DNA of 7,884 bases. Origin: Gammaproteobacteria bacterium. GTDB taxonomy: Bacteria; Pseudomonadota; Gammaproteobacteria; QOAV01. The stretch is taken from positions 1 through 7,884 of the forward strand of contig QOAV01000136.1 in NCBI GenBank assembly GCA_003972845.1, written 5' to 3'. The stretch's first letter is position 1. Each line of letters begins with the position of its first letter. A program made the position numbers and the translations under genes. The notes beneath the pieces are model-generated. The model did not search any database, was not told where the DNA came from, and worked only from the letters and a program-made list of their open reading frames with translations. Of the stretch, positions 1 to 6,059 are shown one piece after another.

Positions 1-399
1 TTTCTTTTGGCTCTTCCGGCTGTTCTTGTCGTCAGGGGACAGGGCGCGGGAGATAGCATTCTTCTGCAGTTTCAGCACCTTTACAGCAACCGGCTTCTTG
101 ACAGTGCGAGGACGCAGAACATCATCGTTCTGCAATGCTTCCCAGTCTGTCTTGCCCAGCCGCAGGAAAACATAACGGGCCTCGGCCGGATCAATAAAAA
201 TGGCGACCGGTTCCGAACTGACGATAGCTTCTTCCTTGCAGTAATTGACCAGGGTGGCGAATTTCTCCGCCGCCTGCTCCACCTCGAGACCGACATCGTG
301 GGACAAACGCGGAAAAATGAAGCCGGCCGACAGGGCGATGAGAAAAACAACAACGATCAGTTCCAGCAGGGTGAAACCACGCTGGTTCAAGGATGGCAT
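1..399 (-). CDS. gspH: Minor pseudopilin GspH, 3'-partial
   Basis: Minor pseudopilin of the pseudopilus tip. I translated this frame by hand: it is open from position 399 to the left edge (133 codons, no stop), so the C-terminus is missing. The precursor starts MPSLNQRG, cleaved before FTLLELIVVVFLIALSAG, with Glu at +5 of the mature protein and a hydrophobic helix at about 9-29. The following region reads EVEQAAEKFATLVNYCKEEA, the amphipathic helix typical of GspH. Further on are the segments ARYVFLRLGKTDW and VLRPRTVKKPVAVKV, which resemble the family's beta-sheet region. The visible end is rich in Lys and Ser and may be near the true C-terminus. An in-frame ATG at 427-429 would give an 18-residue leader; it has GAGAGG directly abutting it. 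ATG 397-399 gives a more usual 8-residue leader but has no clear ribosome binding site. GspH rather than GspI/J is inferred from its place after gspG and these motifs. Confidence 0.85.
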   Translation of the reverse strand, partial: MPSLNQRGFTLLELIVVVFLIALSAGFIFPRLSHDVGLEVEQAAEKFATLVNYCKEEAIVSSEPVAIFIDPAEARYVFLRLGKTDWEALQNDDVLRPRTVKKPVAVKVLKLQKNAISRALSPDDKNSRKSQKK

Positions 400-447
400 T
401 GTCACAGGCAACAATCCGTCGGCATGCATCCTCTCGCCCGGGGATGA

Positions 448-882
448 CTACTGATCCAGTTCCCAGCTGGTGATATCCTTGCCATTGCCCTCGCCACCGT
501 CCTTGCCGTCCGCGCCGACTGACCATATATCGAAATCACCGTGCTCTCCCGGCTGCAGATAGTGATAGTCGTTGCCCCACGGGTCCTTCGGCAGGCGTTC
601 GATGTAGCCTTTCCAGTTGCGCGCCTCCGGCTCGGTATCCGGTTTACTCACCAGAGCCTGCAAGCCCTGGTCAGTGCTGGGATAGGTGTAGTTGTCCAGT
701 TTGTACATTTTCAACTGCGACGACAGCGCGCTGATGTCGCTTTTCGCCTTGGCGACATAAGCTTCTTCCGTACGCCCGATAACCTTGGGCAACACCATGG
801 TCGCCAGCAGGCCGATGATGATGATGACAACCATGACTTCCAGCAGGGTAAAGCCCGTTTCCCGTTTCATTTCCTTATTCAC
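448..882 (-). CDS. gspG: Major pseudopilin GspG
   Basis: Main subunit of the periplasmic pseudopilus. The 144-residue precursor has a type III (prepilin) signal: a short leader, MNKEMKRETG, is cleaved by the prepilin peptidase GspO/PilD before Phe, giving mature FTLLEVMVVI with the conserved Glu at +5. A hydrophobic helix covers about 11-33. The C-terminal half has the GspG hallmarks: YPSTDQGLQALV, LPKDPWGNDYHY, and the calcium-binding loop at about 116-140 (DIWSVGADGKDGGEG, then DITSW). The GTG start at 880-882 overlaps the gspF stop as GTGA. GGGAG ten bases upstream supports it, although an in-frame ATG four codons later is possible and would keep the cleavage site. The prepilin peptidase gene is not in the window. 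Confidence 0.97.
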   Translation of the reverse strand: MNKEMKRETGFTLLEVMVVIIIIGLLATMVLPKVIGRTEEAYVAKAKSDISALSSQLKMYKLDNYTYPSTDQGLQALVSKPDTEPEARNWKGYIERLPKDPWGNDYHYLQPGEHGDFDIWSVGADGKDGGEGNGKDITSWELDQ

Positions 883-2093
883 TTCAACATATCTCCCAGA
901 TCAAAAATTGGCATCAAAACGGCCATCACGATAACCAGCACGATGGCGCCCATGAACAGAATCATCAAAGGTTCGAACAGACCTACAAACATTTGGATTT
1001 TCGTAGTCAGCTCTTGTTCCTGAATGGACGCAGCTTTTTCCAGCATGGTATCGAGGTCGCCGCTGGCCTCGCCACTGGCCACCATCTGCAACAGCACTGG
1101 CGGAAAATAGCCGGTGCGCGCCAACGCCCGGTTCAGGCTTGCACCCTTGCCGACTTCCTCGGTGGCGGTCTGTATTTTGTTCCGGATCTCCATATTGCCC
1201 ACCACCCGCGAGCTGGCCTTGAGGCCGGAAATCAGCGGCACGCCGCTTTGGGTCATGATCGCCAGAGTTCGCGCCATGCGCGCAGAATTGAGTCCGCGAA
1301 TCAAACGGCCGATCCAGGGCAATTTCAGCTTGAAACGATGCCAGCTCATTTTCAGGGCTGGTTTGCGCATGGCAAGCAGAAATGCGACTTGCAGAGTACC
1401 CAGCACAGCCAGCACCCACAAGCCATAATGGCGAATGAAATCGCTGATGCTGATCATTGCTACGGTCAGCGGCGGCAGGTCATTGCCGGCATTGATGTAG
1501 ACCGAGGTGATTTTCGGGATGACAAAAGTCATCAGGGCGACGACGATACCAACCGCCACAAACAGCAAAACCACGGGATAAATAAGAGCAACAACGATTT
1601 TTTGCGACAACGCCTGACGAGACTCATTGTAATCAGCCAGACGTTCCAGCACCAGCGCCAGACGTCCGGTTTCTTCACCCACGGCAACCGTTGCCGGGTA
1701 AATCTCCGGAAAATGCGAAGGATACCGGCGCATGGCGTCGGCCAGGGTGGAACCTTCCAGCACAGCGGCGCGAACTCCCCCCAGCATGGTTTTCATGCGG
1801 TGACCCTCGGCCTGGGACAATAAAGCATCAAGGGATTGCTCGATAGTCAGACCCGAACTGATCAGGGTAGCGAACTGACGGGTAAATATGCTCAGCTCGC
1901 TTTGGGAGATGCCACGGGAAAACCCGACAGATTTTTTGGCAGAACGGTTCCTGTCCTGAACCTGACTGACCGTCAGCGGCGTAAAGCCCTTGTCCCGCAG
2001 CAATTGGCGGGCATGACGCGAGGAATCTGCGGATATGACATCCTTTTTCTTTCGGCCCTTGTTGTTCAGGGCAGTGTATTCGTAGGCTGGCAT
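879..2093 (-). CDS. gspF: Type II secretion inner-membrane platform protein GspF
   Basis: Polytopic inner-membrane platform protein that contacts the GspE ATPase and the base of the pseudopilus. The 404-residue product has the usual family length. It starts MPAYEYTALN, the family's typical opening, followed by a cytoplasmic region and two T2SSF domains (about 70-193 and 272-395). Each domain carries the repeat signature: LSIFTRQFATLISSGLTIEQ with GEETGRL in the first, and ARTLAIMTQSGVPLISGL with GEASGDL in the second. Membrane segments lie at about 167-192, 222-242 and 372-396. The ATG start follows the gspE stop by 5 bases. The TGA stop overlaps the gspG start as GTGA. Nothing is missing or unusual. 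Confidence 0.97.
   Translation of the reverse strand: MPAYEYTALNNKGRKKKDVISADSSRHARQLLRDKGFTPLTVSQVQDRNRSAKKSVGFSRGISQSELSIFTRQFATLISSGLTIEQSLDALLSQAEGHRMKTMLGGVRAAVLEGSTLADAMRRYPSHFPEIYPATVAVGEETGRLALVLERLADYNESRQALSQKIVVALIYPVVLLFVAVGIVVALMTFVIPKITSVYINAGNDLPPLTVAMISISDFIRHYGLWVLAVLGTLQVAFLLAMRKPALKMSWHRFKLKLPWIGRLIRGLNSARMARTLAIMTQSGVPLISGLKASSRVVGNMEIRNKIQTATEEVGKGASLNRALARTGYFPPVLLQMVASGEASGDLDTMLEKAASIQEQELTTKIQMFVGLFEPLMILFMGAIVLVIVMAVLMPIFDLGDMLK
893..897 (-). promoter_or_regulatory. Ribosome binding site for gspG
   Basis: On the minus strand GGGAG lies inside the end of gspF, ten bases before the GTG of gspG. The spacing is slightly long, but together with the GTGA stop/start overlap it favours the GTG over the in-frame ATG at 868-870. 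Confidence 0.4.
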
Positions 2094-2098
2094 CGAAC

Positions 2099-3631
2099 TC
2101 AGGCTTTCTCGAACACCTGGCTGGCTTCGGTCACATCCCGCGTGACACGCAATACTTCATCCACGCTGGTTTCACCACGTCGCACCAAAGCCAGACCGTT
2201 AGCCTCCAGCCCCTGTGTGTGCTTTCTGATATGTTTCAGCATTTTCTGTTCGCTGGCGTTTTCGTGGATCATGCGCTCCAGATCCCGATCAATCAGTATT
2301 AACTCGTAAATGGCGGAACGACCCGAATAACCTGTGTAGTTGCAGGCCTTGCAGGCTCGCGGCTGCCAGACTGTTTCAATGCCATCGCCCCCCTCTTTTT
2401 CAAACAGCTGCTGCACACCCCGGTCCGCGGGGACTTGTTCCCGGCATTGCGGACACAGCGTCCTTACCAGCCGCTGCGCCAGTACCCCGCGCACAGTGGA
2501 AGCCAGCAAAAATTCCTCCACACCCATGTCGCGCAGCCGGGTAACGGCGCCAATGGCCGTATTGGTATGCAGGGTGGACAGCACCAGATGGCCGGTCAAA
2601 CTGGCCTGTATGGCGATTTCGGCGGTTTCGCCATCGCGTATCTCTCCCACCAGCACCACGTCGGGATCCTGCCGCAATATGGAGCGCAGGCCGTCGGCAA
2701 AAGTAAGGTCGATCTTGGCATTGACCTGCATCTGACCAACGCCCTCGAGATCATATTCCACCGGGTCTTCGATGGTCATCACGTTCAGGCGGGCGCGGTC
2801 GATCTCGCGCAATGCGGCATACAGGGTTGTGGTCTTGCCAGAGCCGGTGGGTCCGGTTACCAGTACCACGCCATTGGGCAAAGAGATCAGCTCGCGCATG
2901 CGTTCCAGAACTTCGCCTTTCATGAGTATACTCAGATCCATCAGCGAAGCCTGCTTGTCGAGTATGCGCAGAACCACCCGCTCGCCGTGGCGGGTGGGCA
3001 GTGACGATACCCTGACATCCACCGGGTGATCACCCAGCCGCACTGAAAAGCGCCCGTCCTGCGGCTTGCGTTTTTCCGCAATATCCAGATCGGCCATGAT
3101 CTTGAGCCGGGATATGATGGCCGAGTGCAGCTCGCGGCGTGGCGTCGCCACGTCCTTTAACACGCCATCGATACGGAAGCGCACCACCGAGCTGGTCTCA
3201 AACACCTCAAAATGAATATCCGAGGCTTTTTCGCGGATCGCCTGCCCCAGCAGGACATTGATAAATTTCTTGATCGGCGCATCATCATCCTGCTCCAGCA
3301 AGTCAGTGGTTTCCTGCACCTCTTCTGCCAGCTGATCCAGATCCACATCTTCTTCCAGGTCTTCGGCAATCCGTGTGGCCTGGGAATCGCCCTTGTCATA
3401 GGCGACGCGAATAATCTCTTCGAATTCGGTTTTGCTGACATCGGAAAAATCCAGCGGCTTGCCGATACGGCGGCGCAGCTCGGTCACTATGGGCAAGGAC
3501 ACCGGCTCCACTCTCAGAACTTTCGCCACGCCTTCTTCGACATGGGAAAACAGCACATTGTGGCGCCTGGAATACGGGTACGGTATCAGCGCAACACTTT
3601 GCGGATCGAGCTTTTCTATATGTCCGCTAAT
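2099..3631 (-). CDS. gspE: Type II secretion ATPase GspE, proposed ATT start
   Basis: Cytoplasmic hexameric ATPase that powers pseudopilus assembly. From the proposed ATT at 3631 it has 510 residues. An N1E domain comes first, with the family hallmark IPYPYSRRHNVL at about 16-27, then the CTE/ATPase core. Counted from that start, Walker A GPTGSGKTT is at about 260-268, the Asp box TIEDPVE at 286-292, Walker B (RQDPDVVLVGEIRD) at 320-333 and the His box TGHLVLSTLHTN at 346-357. A zinc-binding tetracysteine CPQC/CKAC lies at 393, 396, 427 and 430. The first conventional start is a GTG at 3556, but using it would cut off 25 residues that include the conserved PYPYSRRHN. No ATG, GTG or TTG occurs in frame between that GTG and the upstream stop at 3641-3643. 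ATT at 3629-3631 overlaps the gspD stop and has AGGGA six bases upstream. The identity is certain; the start is inferred. The TGA stop is 5 bases before gspF. Confidence 0.95.
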   Translation of the reverse strand: MSGHIEKLDPQSVALIPYPYSRRHNVLFSHVEEGVAKVLRVEPVSLPIVTELRRRIGKPLDFSDVSKTEFEEIIRVAYDKGDSQATRIAEDLEEDVDLDQLAEEVQETTDLLEQDDDAPIKKFINVLLGQAIREKASDIHFEVFETSSVVRFRIDGVLKDVATPRRELHSAIISRLKIMADLDIAEKRKPQDGRFSVRLGDHPVDVRVSSLPTRHGERVVLRILDKQASLMDLSILMKGEVLERMRELISLPNGVVLVTGPTGSGKTTTLYAALREIDRARLNVMTIEDPVEYDLEGVGQMQVNAKIDLTFADGLRSILRQDPDVVLVGEIRDGETAEIAIQASLTGHLVLSTLHTNTAIGAVTRLRDMGVEEFLLASTVRGVLAQRLVRTLCPQCREQVPADRGVQQLFEKEGGDGIETVWQPRACKACNYTGYSGRSAIYELILIDRDLERMIHENASEQKMLKHIRKHTQGLEANGLALVRRGETSVDEVLRVTRDVTEASQVFEKA

Positions 3632-5516
3632 GACAGGTCCCTACTTCGATGATATCCCAGTTCTCACACTCGTCGGCCTCTCCGGAGAAAAGTGGCTTGG
3701 TGGGTTCAGCGTGCTCCGGCACCAGCGCCCTTTTGGTGTTCTGCAGCGTGTTTATGGGCGGCAATACGGGCTGGGTTTCCTTGCGCAACAGATACTCTCG
3801 TTCGGGAACCAGAGAACGTTCATCGCTTTGTATCTGGCCGTATTTATCCGTCGTAAATTCGGCCAGATCATCATAGGAGCGCACAATCCACGGGCGCAGA
3901 AACACCATCAGGTTGGTCTTCGCCGCAGTTTTGGTTTTTTTCCGAAACAACGCGCCAAGGACGGGAATGCTGGACAGGCCGGGAATGCCATCCTGGCCGC
4001 CCTGCAATTCATCGGTAATCAGCCCGCCGATGACCACAATCTTGCCGTTATCCACCAACACAGACGCCTTGATGGTGCGTTTGTTGGTAATCAGATCGGC
4101 CGCACCCTGGGCAGATGCCTTGGCGATACTGGAAAGCTCCTGTTCGATATCCAGCCGCAGCGTGTCGCCCTTGTTGATCTGCGGCGTGATCTTCAGTATC
4201 AGGCCCACGTCCTTGCGTTCGATGGTCTGGAAAGGGTTGACGTTTGAGGTGGTGACCTGGGCGTTATTGTTATTGGTGTTATTGGTGTTATTGGTGGTCG
4301 TCGTGGTGGTGCCAGTATTGGTGGTGAACTGACCGGTGACAAAAGGGACTTCGCTGGCCACCGTAATTTCAGCCGTTTCATTGTCCAGGGTCAGCAGATT
4401 GGGGGTGGAGACGATATTGGCATCGGTATCCGACTGCAACAAATGCAGCAACAACTGGAAGTCCGGCACGCGCTGGTTGTTGAGATTGGTGACAAAACGG
4501 GTGATATAGCCCAGCGACAGGCCAAACTCGCTACCCGGAGTAAAGCTGGTGCTGCCGCTGCCCTGACCCTTGGGCAGATTTTTATCCAGCGCTTCGAATG
4601 AAATACCCAGATCCGCCTCCTTGCGCTTCGTCACTTCCGCAATCAGCACTTCCACGAAGACCTGGGCGCGGCGTATATCCAGTTTTTCAATCACCCGTTG
4701 CAACTGCTGATACTGCTCTGCAGGAGCGTTGATGATCAAGGCATTGGTGGCTTCGTCGGCCTGCACCGAAGCCGCCACCCTGGAGGCGGCGGGTGCCTTC
4801 CCAGGCGCGGCGCCCTTCTGCGCCTCGGCCAGCACCTTGTTGAGTATGGCGACCATATCCTTGGCCTTGGCGTATTGCATGTAGACCACGTGAATATCAC
4901 TGCCGGCGGATGGCTTGTCCAGGTTTTTGACGATGGACAGCACCCGATGAATACTCGATGCGGATCCGGTAATGATCACTGAATTACTGGGTACATGGGC
5001 GGCGAAATGACTGGTGGGCGGCAGCAGGGGTTTCAATGCCGGCAGCAGGGTTTGCACCGAGCTGTATTTGAGTTTGTAGACCTCGGTTATCTGCTCATCG
5101 TTGCCCGTAACATCCGTGGAGAAACGGGTTTTGGTGGGCGTCTGTTTGGCGATCGCCTTGGGCAGCACCTTGATGATATCGCCATTGTCGATGGCGACAA
5201 AATTATGCACATCCAGTACCGACAGGAATACGTCATATACTTCATCCGCATCATATTCCTTGCCGGAAACAACGGTTACCTTGCCCTTCACCCTGGGATC
5301 GATAATGAAATTTCTTCCGGTAATCTGGGAAATGGTGTTGACCAGAACAGGTATATCCACGGACTGGAAATTCAGAACGTATTTTTTCTTGCCGCCATCT
5401 TCAACAACCTTGACATGGCTGTCCGTATCAGCCGGCGCGGCATGGACCATACCGGGTATCAACAACCCGGCAATCACTAGCGCTCTTGCAATCATTCCTG
5501 CCCATTGATGAACCAT
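3627..5516 (-). CDS. gspD: Type II secretion system secretin GspD
   Basis: Outer-membrane secretin that forms the multimeric export channel. The 629-residue product starts with a Sec signal peptide (about 1-26, cleavage likely after VHA). An N0 domain follows (about 45-118, with NFQSVDIPVLVN and the motif RNFIIDPRVKGKVTV). One KH-like N domain lies at about 145-200 and a second at about 208-281; the secretin C-domain spans about 285-545. Secretin signatures seen are STPNLLTLDNETAEI, EVPFVTGQ, VGLILKITPQI, VVIGGLITDE and a closing FLRPWIV. Usual GspD proteins have three KH-like N domains (N1-N3); only two are visible here, and the second aligns best with N3. A Thr/Asn-rich tract (398-419) sits between the VPFVTG gate motif and the NPFQTIERKDVG motif. 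The tail after 545 is long (about 85 residues), is the likely pilotin-binding region, and ends with two cysteines (617, 628). The ATG start lies 3 bases after the gspC stop; the TAG stop overlaps the proposed gspE start. Confidence 0.96.
   Translation of the reverse strand: MVHQWAGMIARALVIAGLLIPGMVHAAPADTDSHVKVVEDGGKKKYVLNFQSVDIPVLVNTISQITGRNFIIDPRVKGKVTVVSGKEYDADEVYDVFLSVLDVHNFVAIDNGDIIKVLPKAIAKQTPTKTRFSTDVTGNDEQITEVYKLKYSSVQTLLPALKPLLPPTSHFAAHVPSNSVIITGSASSIHRVLSIVKNLDKPSAGSDIHVVYMQYAKAKDMVAILNKVLAEAQKGAAPGKAPAASRVAASVQADEATNALIINAPAEQYQQLQRVIEKLDIRRAQVFVEVLIAEVTKRKEADLGISFEALDKNLPKGQGSGSTSFTPGSEFGLSLGYITRFVTNLNNQRVPDFQLLLHLLQSDTDANIVSTPNLLTLDNETAEITVASEVPFVTGQFTTNTGTTTTTTNNTNNTNNNNAQVTTSNVNPFQTIERKDVGLILKITPQINKGDTLRLDIEQELSSIAKASAQGAADLITNKRTIKASVLVDNGKIVVIGGLITDELQGGQDGIPGLSSIPVLGALFRKKTKTAAKTNLMVFLRPWIVRSYDDLAEFTTDKYGQIQSDERSLVPEREYLLRKETQPVLPPINTLQNTKRALVPEHAEPTKPLFSGEADECENWDIIEVGTCH
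3638..3642 (-). promoter_or_regulatory. Ribosome binding site for gspE at the ATT start
   Basis: On the minus strand AGGGA is followed by the six bases CCTGTC and then ATT. This is a good Shine-Dalgarno core at normal spacing, and it lies inside the end of gspD. It supports initiation at 3631 rather than at the GTG at 3556, where only an AGG about nine bases upstream is seen. Translation of gspE would be coupled to the end of gspD. Confidence 0.55.
4264..4296 (-). repeat. 9-bp tandem repeat inside gspD encoding a Thr-Asn-Asn tract
   Basis: On the plus strand TTATTGGTG occurs three times in perfect tandem (4270-4296), preceded by a partial copy TTATTG (4264-4269). Read on the minus strand it gives ACC-AAT-AAC codons, that is Thr-Asn-Asn units, and extends a neighbouring run of Thr codons. 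The unit is a multiple of three, so gain or loss of copies would keep the gspD frame. Confidence 0.85.
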
Positions 5517-5519
5517 ATT

Positions 5520-6044
5520 CTACTGCTCTGCTTTGATAAATGGCGTTGTCGGCATTTTCTGCCCCTGGGTGATATCAAGTACCGGAACGGCAAGTTCCAG
5601 CTTCTCCAGCCGCCCGCCTCGTTCCAGCACCACCTTGCCCCTCTCGATGGAATCAATCCTGGCATCTGTTTGACGGATGGTATCGCCCACAGAATAGGTT
5701 CGTGGCCGCTTGTTTGCCCCGGATATGATGGCCTTGGCGTCCTCTGGCCTGGTAGCCCAGATAATGCCGTTCAAGCTCAACTTCAGTCGCGTCTTGGCCA
5801 CCACCTGTTTGGGCGGAGGCGCTGCTTTTACCACTTTTCTGCCAAAAAGCCGGGCCGAACGGATCGACGCCAGGCTGATTTTTGTTGATGGCGGACGCAA
5901 CTGCTCCATACCTGAAGTACCAGGCGGCTGGTCGGGCTTGATCAGGTAAAAGTAGCCCCTTTCCGCCGCATGATAAATACTACCGGCCAGCACAACAAAC
6001 GCCAACAATAGCAAACCAGACTTTCCCACCCGCAAATTGCTCAT
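5520..6044 (-). CDS. gspC: Type II secretion system protein GspC (short form, no PDZ domain)
   Basis: Inner-membrane clamp protein that links the cytoplasmic-membrane platform to the secretin GspD. The 174-residue product has a short cytoplasmic N-terminus, one membrane segment (about residues 8-27), a proline-rich periplasmic linker (about 38-82) and a GspC homology region (about 84-153). That region includes the LKLSLNGIIWA strand, a segment reading AKAIISG, the YSVGDTI motif and a final LEKLEL strand. In the family this homology region binds the N0 domain of GspD. After it only about 20 residues remain, so there is no PDZ domain; many GspC proteins have a PDZ or coiled-coil C-terminus and are longer. 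The start is an ATG 15 bases after the stop of the RCC1 gene, with only a weak ribosome binding site, so translation may be coupled. The gene stops 3 bases before gspD. The assignment rests on the homology region plus position. Confidence 0.9.
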   Translation of the reverse strand: MSNLRVGKSGLLLLAFVVLAGSIYHAAERGYFYLIKPDQPPGTSGMEQLRPPSTKISLASIRSARLFGRKVVKAAPPPKQVVAKTRLKLSLNGIIWATRPEDAKAIISGANKRPRTYSVGDTIRQTDARIDSIERGKVVLERGGRLEKLELAVPVLDITQGQKMPTTPFIKAEQ

Positions 6045-6059
6045 TCCGGCAACAACAAC

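Noticed and set aside
400..447. Possible terminator or regulatory element in the 48-base gap between gspG and gspH
   Set aside because: No stable hairpin followed by a T-run is seen; part of it may simply be the gspH leader if the ATG at 427-429 is used.
191..526. Minus-strand open frame of 111 codons across the gspG/gspH junction
   Set aside because: It is out of frame with both gspG and gspH; the gspH frame (399 to 1) has a clear prepilin signature and explains the region.
993..1823. Long plus-strand open frame of 276 codons
   Set aside because: It lies wholly antisense to gspF, has no family signature and a His/Gln-rich composition typical of reverse-frame shadows.
3432..4247. Plus-strand open frame of 271 codons
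   Set aside because: Antisense to the gspD/gspE junction; no recognisable domain or ribosome binding site, while both minus-strand genes are fully conserved.
6045..6059. Promoter for gspC between the RCC1 gene and gspC
   Set aside because: Only 15 bases separate the genes and no convincing -35/-10 pair was recognised, so co-transcription is the simpler reading.
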